Part shown: positions 1 through 6,697 of the stretch, piece by piece
Position numbering within the stretch: position 1 is the first letter of the stretch
Layout of the letters: every line of letters starts with the position of its first letter
Source of the DNA: Candidatus Hydrogenedentota bacterium
GTDB lineage: Bacteria > UBA8481 > J006
Reading direction: 5' to 3'
NCBI GenBank assembly: GCA_003697085.1
Contig: RFFU01000046.1
Span: 1-20,491 of the forward strand
Length of the DNA stretch: 20,491 nucleotides
Made by a program: the position numbers and the translations under genes
Notes under the pieces: generated by a model
The model's database searches: none
Told to the model about the DNA's origin: nothing
The model's input: only the letters and a program-made list of their open reading frames with translations

Positions 1-317
1 AGGCTCTTTACCATCCTTCCTTCCTCGAAGACCTTCCTTGAATCCCGGATCTTCCGAATGGCTTTTCGGATATGCGCCCGAAGCACCTGATCTTGATCTT
101 TTTCCTTCTTCTCCGCGGACGGAACGTTGTTTGCGACGAAGGCCAATCGCGTCTCGGCCTCCTGAAGCGCGACGAGATAGGCCGCTCGATCCAGATAGAA
201 TGTGAGATCCCGCCCTTCCTCCGCCCGCGCCCCGACTCCGATGCCGACAACAAGCAACATGGCCGCAAGAAGGACCGGGCCGAAACGCCGTTGGAAGAAA
301 AGCGTAATTTGAGTCAA
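1..317 (-). CDS. Secreted helical protein, 3' end outside window (partial)
   Basis: This frame stays open from a TTG at 317-315 to the left edge, giving about 105 visible residues. The start is chosen because a strong ribosome-binding site (GAGGAGGGG) ends 7 bases before the TTG. An in-frame ATG at 260 would begin inside the hydrophobic segment. Residues 1-32 form a signal peptide: charged and aromatic start, hydrophobic core LLAAMLLVVGIGVG, then an ARA cleavage site. The mature part is charged and mostly predicted helical (LVALQEAETRLAF, then a lysine/glutamate-rich stretch), possibly a coiled coil. I do not recognise a family. The gene has its own candidate promoter at 439-465, so it is probably not an extension of the operon on its right. 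Confidence that it is a gene is good; its function is unknown. Confidence 0.7.
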   Translation of the reverse strand, partial: MTQITLFFQRRFGPVLLAAMLLVVGIGVGARAEEGRDLTFYLDRAAYLVALQEAETRLAFVANNVPSAEKKEKDQDQVLRAHIRKAIRKIRDSRKVFEEGRMVKS

Positions 318-438
318 AACTCTACCCCTCCTCGGATACCGCGCGGCACTTCGTGTCTTATCGCGAGCATCCCTGATAATCGAAACCCCTCCCGCCTTCC
401 GCCTCGTTCGCAAAAGAGGAACGTTCTTTACTTATTCT

Positions 439-465
439 ATTCTACCCCCCCCCCGCGCGTGTCAA
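439..465 (-). promoter_or_regulatory. Candidate promoter with G10 homopolymer spacer
   Basis: On the minus strand a perfect -35 hexamer TTGACA (465-460) is followed by a 15-base spacer (CGCGC plus ten G, at 459-445) and a -10 hexamer TAGAAT (444-439). It points toward the left-edge secreted gene starting at 317, giving a leader of roughly 115 bases. The spacer is two bases shorter than the sigma-70 optimum of 17. A second TAGAAT at 439-434 would give a spacer of 20. Confidence 0.5.
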
Positions 466-484
466 CTTCCGGAGGAGTTTTTTT

Positions 485-503
485 GCGGGCGGGATGCCTG
501 CGC
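485..503. repeat. GCAGGC-type palindromic repeat, divergent copy
   Basis: This is an imperfect copy of the 17-base palindrome found at 559-575 and 738-754: GCGGGC, then GGGAT, then GCCTGCGC. It lies in the 639-base gap between the left-edge gene and the TPR gene. A related half (CAGGCAGGCCCGCGCTCCCA) follows at 510-529. Confidence 0.6.
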
Positions 504-558
504 TGCCGTCAGGCAGGCCCGCGCTCCCAGGGATTGCGTTTTTTGGTGGGCCAACAGA

Positions 559-575
559 GCAGGCAGGATGCCTGC
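559..575. repeat. GCAGGC-type palindromic repeat, copy A
   Basis: GCAGGCA / GGA / TGCCTGC is a perfect 7-base inverted repeat around a 3-base centre. The identical 17-mer recurs at 738-754. Translation of such repeats gives strings like AGILPAL, which explains the spurious ORFs across this gap. Confidence 0.75.
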
Positions 576-602
576 GCCACGGGGGACGGCCCGCTCCGTG
601 TC

Positions 603-635
603 ATTCCGAAAATCGCCGCAAGGCGATTGAGGAAT
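603..635. repeat. Intergenic hairpin with GCAA loop (ATTCC...GGAAT type)
   Basis: An inner perfect stem AATCGCC/GGCGATT closes a GCAA (GNRA-class) tetraloop at 618-621. An outer stem ATTCC/GGAAT flanks a small asymmetric GA-rich internal loop (GAA versus GA). It resembles the CATTCC...GGAATC intergenic repeats seen in many environmental genomes. No function can be assigned. It could be an RNA element or a repeat remnant. Confidence 0.55.
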
Positions 636-737
636 CCCCGCCGCACGGTATCCCGCACAGGGGGGCGGTCGCACCAACACGGTGGGCCTACCCCGGCGGA
701 ATTCGTTGTCGGGGCGTGCCTGCCTTCGTTCATCGCT

Positions 738-754
738 GCAGGCAGGATGCCTGC
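738..754. repeat. GCAGGC-type palindromic repeat, copy B
   Basis: This is the same 17-base palindrome as at 559-575, here followed by GCTCCCAG as in the half copy near 522-530. The shared flank suggests a repeat family larger than the palindrome core. Confidence 0.75.
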
Positions 755-773
755 GCTCCCAGATTCCCCTCCT

Positions 774-796
774 CCCCTTTTCCCTTTTGCCTTTCT
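774..796 (-). repeat. Purine-tract repeat (AGAAAGGCAAA family)
   Basis: Read on the minus strand this is AGAAAGGCAAAAGG followed by GAAAAGGGG. The same core occurs at 8205-8231 and 18261-18290 on the plus strand and, degenerate, at 901-945 on the minus strand. It lies 3' of the TPR gene in the same sense. Confidence 0.55.
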
Positions 797-840
797 CCTG
801 CCCCTGCCGTTGTCCTTGCCCTTGCGCTTGCCCTCCCTCT

Positions 841-870
841 TTCCGTGTCTTCCGTGTGTTCCGTGGTTTA
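841..870 (-). repeat. CACGGA tandem-like repeat
   Basis: On the minus strand the sequence reads AAACCACGGAACACACGGAA followed by GACACGGAA: three CACGGA units about 10 bases apart. It is the same family as the longer array at 8074-8204, which lies on the opposite strand. Both arrays are downstream of a gene and in its sense orientation. Confidence 0.65.
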
Positions 871-876
871 ACTCTT

Positions 877-896
877 CGCAGACAAGAGTGTCTGCG
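877..896. repeat. GCAGACA palindromic hairpin
   Basis: CGCAGACA / AGAG / TGTCTGCG is a perfect 8-base stem with a 4-base loop. It lies about 60 bases 3' of the TPR gene stop on the minus strand. It has no U-tract after it, so it looks more like another repeat class than a classical terminator. Confidence 0.6.
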
Positions 897-900
897 CTCC

Positions 901-945
901 ACCTTTTCCTTTTTCCTTTTGCCTTTTGCTTTTCCCCTCCCCTCT
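901..945 (-). repeat. Purine tract immediately 3' of the TPR gene
   Basis: On the minus strand this begins 12 bases after the TPR gene stop codon and is almost purely purine, with AAGCAAAAGGCAAAAGGAAA at its centre. It is a degenerate member of the AGAAAGGCAAA tract family. Confidence 0.45.
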
Positions 946-956
946 TCCCTGTCGCG

Positions 957-1628
957 CTATTCCAACACCAGAAGAAGGGAATCGGCATCGACGGCAAGCG
1001 GATGGTCGGGGTAGTCGCGGACAAGTTCGTTGATCAGTGTGCGAGCGGCGTCCTTTTCACCGCGGGCGGCCAGCACGATCGCCAACGGCATTCCGGCGGC
1101 AAATCGAAGCGCCGGATCGGTCGCCCGTGCCAATACCCGCTTCAGAACGGGTTCCGCTTTCTCGAATTCCCCCCTCCGGAAGGCTTCCACCGCCAAACCG
1201 ATCCGGGCCCGCAGCAGTTCGCGACCGCGCGCGCCCGCCAACACCGCCTCGCCGTACAAACGCTCCGCCGCATCGTATTTCCCTTCTTCCTCCGCTTTCC
1301 CGGCCCTCTCGAGAAGTCCGGCGATGTCCGGCCGCCCCTTCCAGTAGAGTTCCTCCGGCCGCGCCCGCGCGCCCCGCACGCCCGCAACCGCCACCGGCTC
1401 CGAAAGAAGCATCACATTTCGCTTCCGTATATACTTCAGCGCTTTAAGGCTCCACTTCGGTGCCGCAATCATAGTCGGTTTTTTCCGAGGCACCTCCTTT
1501 GCAAGAACGGACGGCGCCGATGCTCCGCCGAGCAGGCTTGCCGCCAAAATCACCGCCGCCCAACCCCAGCCTCTTCGAAAAAGTTCCCTGCGAAAGGTAT
1601 TCCCCCTTCCTGCCTCCGAGCATCCCAT
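957..1628 (-). CDS. Small secreted TPR-repeat protein
   Basis: A 223-residue exported protein. A signal peptide with hydrophobic core WGWAAVILAASLLGGASA ends near a VLA cleavage site at about residue 43. The mature part carries helix-turn-helix repeats typical of TPRs: AEEEGKYDAAERLYGEAVLA, FRRGEFEKAEPVLKRVLA, and ARGEKDAARTLINELVRDYP with the usual aspartate/proline ending. The start is the ATG at 1628, whose A is the last base of the upstream stop codon (TGATG), with GGAGG 7 bases before it. A GTG at 1631 is possible but is only 4 bases from the Shine-Dalgarno. Tight coupling to the giant NHL/TPR gene suggests the two proteins act together in the cell envelope, perhaps as a scaffold. The exact role is unknown. 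Confidence 0.82.
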   Translation of the reverse strand: MGCSEAGRGNTFRRELFRRGWGWAAVILAASLLGGASAPSVLAKEVPRKKPTMIAAPKWSLKALKYIRKRNVMLLSEPVAVAGVRGARARPEELYWKGRPDIAGLLERAGKAEEEGKYDAAERLYGEAVLAGARGRELLRARIGLAVEAFRRGEFEKAEPVLKRVLARATDPALRFAAGMPLAIVLAARGEKDAARTLINELVRDYPDHPLAVDADSLLLVLE

Positions 1629-4600
1629 CACTTCGCCTCCTCCAGCATCTTCCTCGCGTGCTCGATGTTTCTTCGAATTCCGGCATCCTCCGGATCAAGA
1701 GCCGCCGCCTTCTCGTAGTCCTTCAGCGCCTCTTCCCACCGCTCTTCGATCGCGGCAATGTTCCCGAGATTGTTCCAGGCCGCCGCGTCCTCCGGAGCCT
1801 TCCGGAACCATTCCTTCGCTTCCTTCCATAACTGCGCATCGGCGTAGATCAGTCCCACCCGGTTCGCGTATCCCGGTTCTCCCACCTTCCGTTCCATCGC
1901 ACGCAACAAGGCATTGACCCTTTTCCAGCGAAGACTCTCCCATTCTCCCCGTGTTCCCGCCGGCAAAGGAGGTACTTCCGGTCTCCATGCCTCGGATGGA
2001 GTCGTCACCGGAGGATAATCTTCCCAGGCACGATCCAACGGAAGGATCCGAGCCTGCTCCCCGCTCTCCCGCAGCCTCCTGGCTCCTTCCTCTATCGCCT
2101 TCTCCAAGGGAGCCCGCGTTAACGTCGCTTCGATGGGAATCCAAAGCGTTCCCTCGTACTCGTAACACTTCTCCGAAAGCCCCAGCCGCGCCGCCGCTTG
2201 CGGCGGCAGTTCCGAATCCACAAGCAGCAGAAGATGCTGGGGAAGATCGACAACGGCCGTGCGGACACCGATGTTTTCGAGCAACGCCGCCATCAAAACG
2301 ACGAGATCGTCGCAATCTCCGGACCTGTTCCGCAGCGTCTCGCGCGGCAATTGCACGTGGTCGACCCGCTCACTCTCCGACACGACGGCATACGGCGTCA
2401 CGGGGTCGGGAAGATAGGAGAGGCCGGCGGCGGCAAGTTCTTCACGGAGAACCAATACCGCCCGCAACGGATACTCCAGGACCTCGGGGAGTTTCGCGGC
2501 ATTGGCCAGTGCACCGCGGGCAAAAGCCGCGACCGCCGGATCACGCACGGTAACGAAGGAGGCGACACGACGAGGATCCGACCAGACGATCGCGTTCCGC
2601 GCATAGAGTCGAACGGCAAACGACCGGCGGATTGATACCGGTTCTCCCGAGCGATAATACGTCACCCGCATCTCGGCCTGCTTCGTATCATCTTCCGTGT
2701 TCTCGAGAACCTCGTTCGCCAAGACGATCGAAAGCGCTCGAACCGTGGTCTCCCCCGGCTTCAATTCCTCGATGAGAGCATCCGACGGGAAATCCATCGC
2801 CTCCCGAATAAAGAGGCTGACGCGAACCCTGTGCAACGTCTGATCCCCCGTATTCCGGATCGTGACCGTTCCGATCGTATCGCTCATATTCTTCTTGTAG
2901 AGCGCCGGAAAGATCGGCTGAAGCCTCGCGGAAAGTATCTCGACACGCGGCCGATTCCGGCCGTATTCCTCCCGTTTCCGGCGGGCATCCTCGAGCGCTT
3001 CGCGGTTCCGGGAGATCGGTGCCCGGGCGACCGCCTCGGTCAAGAGCGCCACGGCGGTGTCATACCGGTGTCGCGCCAGTGCCGTCATTCCCGAGAGATA
3101 AAAGTATTCCGGATCGTCGGCCGCCGACGCCTTCAAATCCTCTACCAGTTCCTCCGCCTTGTCCCAGTCCTCGCGAACCACCGCCAGGCGAGCCAGCCCC
3201 AGAAGCGCCATCGTTTCTCCGGAATCCAGTTCCCGCACCTTCTCGTACGCTCGCTCCGCTTCCGCGAATCGTTCCAGCCGTTCGCTCACCTCCCCCAGCC
3301 ATCTCCAGGCGAAGAGCGACCGCGGGTTCTCGCGCGTGGCCTGATAGAGTTTGAGCGACGCCGTCGGATAATCACCGCTGATCATCGCAACCCGCCCCGC
3401 CGCGGCCTTGTTCTCAACCGCTTCCGAGGCCGCCCCGACTTTCCCGTCATCGGACACCGAACGTATCCGAAAGAAGATATCCGTGCCCAACGGCAATCTC
3501 ACCGGGCCGACCGCCGAACGCGCAACCTCGTGGTACTCCCGACCGTCGCTCGATCCCTCGATGAGATACTCCGCCACGTACGTTCGTCCGCTCGGCTCCC
3601 ACGTAATTTCGATCTCTCTTCCGTTCTTCGAAAGTCTGGTCTTCAGTTTCCGCGGAGGCGAAAGGTCCAACGGCGCCGTTCGGAAGACGATCTCCGGTCC
3701 CGCCGGGCCGGGCCGGCCAAAGGAATTGAGTGTTCGAATTCGAACGGCGTACTCGGTCTCTTCCTTCAATCCCTTCACGACCGCGCTTTCCGCCGCCACC
3801 GTCAACGCAATCTCCTTTCCCTCGATCCGATACCCATAAAAAGGCATTCGCGTCGGGCGCGTCCAACAAATCGCAGCGGAACGGGCCCGCGCCTCGACCG
3901 TTGCCGTCTCGGGCGGAGCCAGAGGGAGATCGAGCCGGAAGGACGAAAGGCCGGCTTGAGCCGAGACGAAAAGGCGGTCTCCCACAATCGCCAATCCGTT
4001 CGCCTTCCGAAGTTCCTTCATCCTCCATCGTCCCACCCCCAACGCCCCGATCTGATTCACATTCGCATTGAGAAAGATCACCTGGGGGCCCTCTTCGTCG
4101 AGCACGTAAAGCCGTCCCTCTTCATCCCCCGTCATTCCGATCGGCCGAAGGAAAGCCCGAAGTTGTTCGGTATAATTGCCGGAAGCATTGTAGATCCCCA
4201 CGCGCTCGAACTTCCGATCCGCCACGGCAAGATACCCATTCGGCTCAAAATGAATCCCCACCGGGCGCACGATCGCTCCGGGCGCTTCGTCATCCTCCGG
4301 ACCGACGCGCCCCAGGAAAGCCCCGTCCGGACCGAAGAGTTCGACCTTGTCCGCGTCCGCGATCGCAATCACGCCTTTGGAGGAGATCGCGATCCCCACG
4401 GGACTCTTCAATTTTCCCGTTCCTCCCCGGAAGAAGAGGATCCGGTTCCCCTTCCCAAAATCGAAGAGTTTTCGCCCAGCGCGGTCATAAGCCCGCACAA
4501 CTCCGGCGGACCGATCCACGACGTATATCTTTCCTTCCGGAGACACCGCCGCGGCGACCGGATTTTTCATTTCGGGGTCGTTGATGCGAAGCACGTCCCG

Positions 4601-5674
4601 CCCTGTCGCCGCTTGGCGCAGAACCACCGTTTTTTTATCGGCCAATACGAGAAGGCCTTTTCCTCCTCCCAAGACCCGCGCCTTCTCGGGTACCGTTTTT
4701 TCTTTGTAAACCGAGACGGCCGGCTGAACGATCTGCTCGGAAATTTCGCCCGGCGGCCAATCGAGGAGGTGAAAGGACCGGTTCTTTCGGTCTACGACAG
4801 CGATCCTTCCTTCCGGTCCCACGGCAATTCCCGAAAGACCTCGAAACTGCCCGCGCGCCCGTCCCTTGTTACCGAACATTCCCTTCCCCGCTCCGGTCGC
4901 CGTGAATCGTTGAATCCTGTTCTCTCCCGCTTCGGCCAGGTACACTAACCCGTAACGATCCACGGCCAACCCGACCGGACGGCGAAACGGTCCGATCTCC
5001 CGCTTGAAGAATCGGTTCCTTCGATAGACAGCCACTCGATCGTGCCCTGCATCGAGTATGAAGATGTTGCCGAAACGATCCACCGCCACGTCAGTCGGAT
5101 TCTTCAGTTTGGCAATCTCCGGTTCCTCACGCCCGATCGTTCCCATCGGAGTCCCATCCGGGCTGATCACGAACACGAGATCGCGACCGGCGTCGGCCAC
5201 ATAGAGATTTCCGACATCGTCGAAACCCAGACCGCGGATCGAGCCGAACGGAACCCGATCCCCGTCCGCCACAACCCGCTCCAGTTTTCCCTCCTCGGTA
5301 AAACGCAGGATCCGCTCGTCCTCGGCGACGACGATCTTCATTTTCCACGCGGCAATAGCCCGGGGCTTGCAGGCGATCCTGATCCGCCGTCCGTCCGGAC
5401 GCCGAATCACCACCCGATCCTTCGCCCGATCCATCAACACGAGCGAACCGTCCTCCAAAATCGCCACGCCGTCGGGCCGCTTCACCAAAGGCGCGCCGCT
5501 CGTGCCATCGAAAACCTCGTAATCGACGATCTTGACCGCCTCGAAACCGTTCGCCGGCACCAGGAATAAGAAAAACGCCGCGGTAATTCCGAACCATAAG
5601 GCGCACCCGCGGTAGGCTCTCCTCCAACGGAACGAACCCGCGAAACCTTTCTCCCGACGGCTCTCTCTCTCCAT
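1628..5674 (-). CDS. Giant secreted NHL / FN3 / TPR / CARDB-like / transglutaminase-like protein
   Basis: A 1348-residue envelope protein. Domains seen, numbered from the ATG at 5674: basic N-terminus and hydrophobic export segment at about 24-40; NHL-type beta-propeller repeats at about 60-585 (recurrent patterns such as NPTDVAVDRFGNIFILDAGH and RPVGLAVDRYGLVYLAEAGE); two fibronectin-III-like domains at about 587-755; TPR-like helices at about 758-890; a CARDB-like beta domain at about 908-1025 (VTIRNTGDQTLHRVRVSLF); a transglutaminase-like domain at about 1045-1185 with GDCDD (Cys1121), QHLLLLVD (His1147) and LWIPIEAT (Glu1182), a plausible Cys-His-acid triad; and C-terminal TPRs at about 1250-1345. 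An upstream TTG at 5704 is in frame, but the ATG is preceded by GGGAGAGGGAGG at short spacing. Known families suggest protein binding plus a cysteine peptidase or transglutaminase-like activity. The substrate is unknown. It is coupled to the small TPR gene downstream. Confidence 0.88.
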   Translation of the reverse strand: MERESRREKGFAGSFRWRRAYRGCALWFGITAAFFLFLVPANGFEAVKIVDYEVFDGTSGAPLVKRPDGVAILEDGSLVLMDRAKDRVVIRRPDGRRIRIACKPRAIAAWKMKIVVAEDERILRFTEEGKLERVVADGDRVPFGSIRGLGFDDVGNLYVADAGRDLVFVISPDGTPMGTIGREEPEIAKLKNPTDVAVDRFGNIFILDAGHDRVAVYRRNRFFKREIGPFRRPVGLAVDRYGLVYLAEAGENRIQRFTATGAGKGMFGNKGRARGQFRGLSGIAVGPEGRIAVVDRKNRSFHLLDWPPGEISEQIVQPAVSVYKEKTVPEKARVLGGGKGLLVLADKKTVVLRQAATGRDVLRINDPEMKNPVAAAVSPEGKIYVVDRSAGVVRAYDRAGRKLFDFGKGNRILFFRGGTGKLKSPVGIAISSKGVIAIADADKVELFGPDGAFLGRVGPEDDEAPGAIVRPVGIHFEPNGYLAVADRKFERVGIYNASGNYTEQLRAFLRPIGMTGDEEGRLYVLDEEGPQVIFLNANVNQIGALGVGRWRMKELRKANGLAIVGDRLFVSAQAGLSSFRLDLPLAPPETATVEARARSAAICWTRPTRMPFYGYRIEGKEIALTVAAESAVVKGLKEETEYAVRIRTLNSFGRPGPAGPEIVFRTAPLDLSPPRKLKTRLSKNGREIEITWEPSGRTYVAEYLIEGSSDGREYHEVARSAVGPVRLPLGTDIFFRIRSVSDDGKVGAASEAVENKAAAGRVAMISGDYPTASLKLYQATRENPRSLFAWRWLGEVSERLERFAEAERAYEKVRELDSGETMALLGLARLAVVREDWDKAEELVEDLKASAADDPEYFYLSGMTALARHRYDTAVALLTEAVARAPISRNREALEDARRKREEYGRNRPRVEILSARLQPIFPALYKKNMSDTIGTVTIRNTGDQTLHRVRVSLFIREAMDFPSDALIEELKPGETTVRALSIVLANEVLENTEDDTKQAEMRVTYYRSGEPVSIRRSFAVRLYARNAIVWSDPRRVASFVTVRDPAVAAFARGALANAAKLPEVLEYPLRAVLVLREELAAAGLSYLPDPVTPYAVVSESERVDHVQLPRETLRNRSGDCDDLVVLMAALLENIGVRTAVVDLPQHLLLLVDSELPPQAAARLGLSEKCYEYEGTLWIPIEATLTRAPLEKAIEEGARRLRESGEQARILPLDRAWEDYPPVTTPSEAWRPEVPPLPAGTRGEWESLRWKRVNALLRAMERKVGEPGYANRVGLIYADAQLWKEAKEWFRKAPEDAAAWNNLGNIAAIEERWEEALKDYEKAAALDPEDAGIRRNIEHARKMLEEAK

Positions 5675-5719
5675 CCGCCTCCCTCTCCCTTTTCGCCTTC
5701 TCAAAGCCTGCTTGTCACC

Positions 5720-5729
5720 ATAACGTTAT
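5720..5729. promoter_or_regulatory. Palindrome ATAACGTTAT in divergent promoter region
   Basis: A perfect 10-base palindrome lies in the 59-base gap between the giant minus-strand gene (start 5674) and the HPr-kinase-like gene (start 5734). On each strand it contains TAACGT, a TANNNT-type -10 hexamer; on the plus strand it ends 7 bases before the ATG. It could be a symmetric bidirectional -10 element or a small operator. No convincing -35 is visible on the plus strand. Confidence 0.4.
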
Positions 5730-5733
5730 TCTT

Positions 5734-6594
5734 ATGAGAAGATTTTCCTTCGGCAATATCGAGATTTCCCTTCACTTTCCGCCCGACGTCCGTACCGATT
5801 CTCTTCCCCTCTTTATTCAGTCTTTCTCCGCACCGTACCTTCCTTCGCACGAAATCTCAATCGCTTTCCGCCAAATCTCCCCCTGCTCCGAGCGCCTTCC
5901 CCCCGTTCCAAAACACTTCGGACTCCACGGTTTTTATGAACGCGAAGGAGACCGATGGACCGTCCATTGCCGGCTTCCCATCGGACCGCAACGCCCGGAC
6001 GCGTTGCCGGTCCTCGTCGTCACGCCGACGCTCTTCTTCGTTCTGGCTCATTATGGAATCGCCTCGCTTCACGCCGCTGCGGTTCTGCTTTCGCCGCCGA
6101 CTCGGTCCATCTCCCTTCCGGAAGCACTCGTCTTCGTCGGCCCGAGCGGATGTGGAAAGACGACGGCCTCGAAAGCGATGCTTTCGCGCGGGGCGGCGTT
6201 TCTCGCCGATGACCGCCTTCTTCTCCATCAAAGCGGCAAAACGCTCCTTCTCTGCCCCTCTTTCGAACGACCGAATCCCTTTCGTCTCTGGAACCGCCGT
6301 GACCCCCTCCACGATCCCCCCCCTGAGGAACCTCCCGAGCCATCCTACGGTCTCTTCGCCGTTCCAAGAGTCCTGCTTTTCCCCGCGGTCTCTCCCGGCG
6401 AACCTTCCCGGCAGGAAATCCTCTCCCCGGGGGCGACAATGGCGCGCCTCCAGATCTCCTCCCGAGGCCTTTCCGACTTGCCAGAAACGCCTTTGCCCCC
6501 CCGCGTCTTGACCCTCGGAAAAAAGGCGGATAGGCTCTTCGACACGTTGGCCGAAGAATTCGGATTGGAAACGAGGAATTATCGAGCACCTTGA
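5734..6594 (+). CDS. HPr kinase/phosphorylase-like P-loop protein
   Basis: A 286-residue cytoplasmic protein with the hallmarks of the HPr-kinase/PEP-carboxykinase-like fold: LHAAAV at about 112-117, Walker A GPSGCGKTT at 136-144, and the following LSRGAAFLADDRLLL with paired aspartates at 159-160. The family phosphorylates serine on a protein partner or acts in peptide-modification clusters. No HPr, PTS or PqqD-like gene is in the window, so the partner is unknown. The N-terminal 110 residues lack an obvious HprK domain, as in the HprK-related kinases. There is no Shine-Dalgarno; a TAACGT hexamer ends 7 bases before the ATG, so the mRNA may be leaderless. It is divergent from the giant secreted gene. 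Family assignment is fairly sure, substrate not. Confidence 0.8.
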   Translation: MRRFSFGNIEISLHFPPDVRTDSLPLFIQSFSAPYLPSHEISIAFRQISPCSERLPPVPKHFGLHGFYEREGDRWTVHCRLPIGPQRPDALPVLVVTPTLFFVLAHYGIASLHAAAVLLSPPTRSISLPEALVFVGPSGCGKTTASKAMLSRGAAFLADDRLLLHQSGKTLLLCPSFERPNPFRLWNRRDPLHDPPPEEPPEPSYGLFAVPRVLLFPAVSPGEPSRQEILSPGATMARLQISSRGLSDLPETPLPPRVLTLGKKADRLFDTLAEEFGLETRNYRAP

Positions 6595-6697
6595 TTCGGT
6601 GGCTCTTCCGGAAAGGCAAGTACTTCTCCGATGAAACATCCTTGACGAATTCCCTCGGCGCTCCGCAACCAAATCTCGTTTGCGAGGTGGACGGTTT

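Noticed and set aside
462-1024. Minus-strand frames through the repeat cluster (for example 462-902 and 509-1024)
   Set aside because: The peptides are translations of the GCAGGC palindromes and CACGGA/purine repeats (AGILPAL, RNTRKTRK style), a familiar source of spurious genes.
72-1718. 548-codon plus-strand open frame
   Set aside because: It lies antisense to the left-edge gene and the TPR gene, crosses the repeat cluster, and encodes Arg/Pro-rich low-complexity sequence with no domain. The minus-strand genes have signal peptides and ribosome-binding sites.
2831-4948. 705-codon plus-strand open frame
   Set aside because: It is the antisense shadow of the giant NHL/TPR gene, whose propeller repeats and catalytic-type motifs are intact. 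The shadow is Arg/Pro/His-rich without any fold signal.
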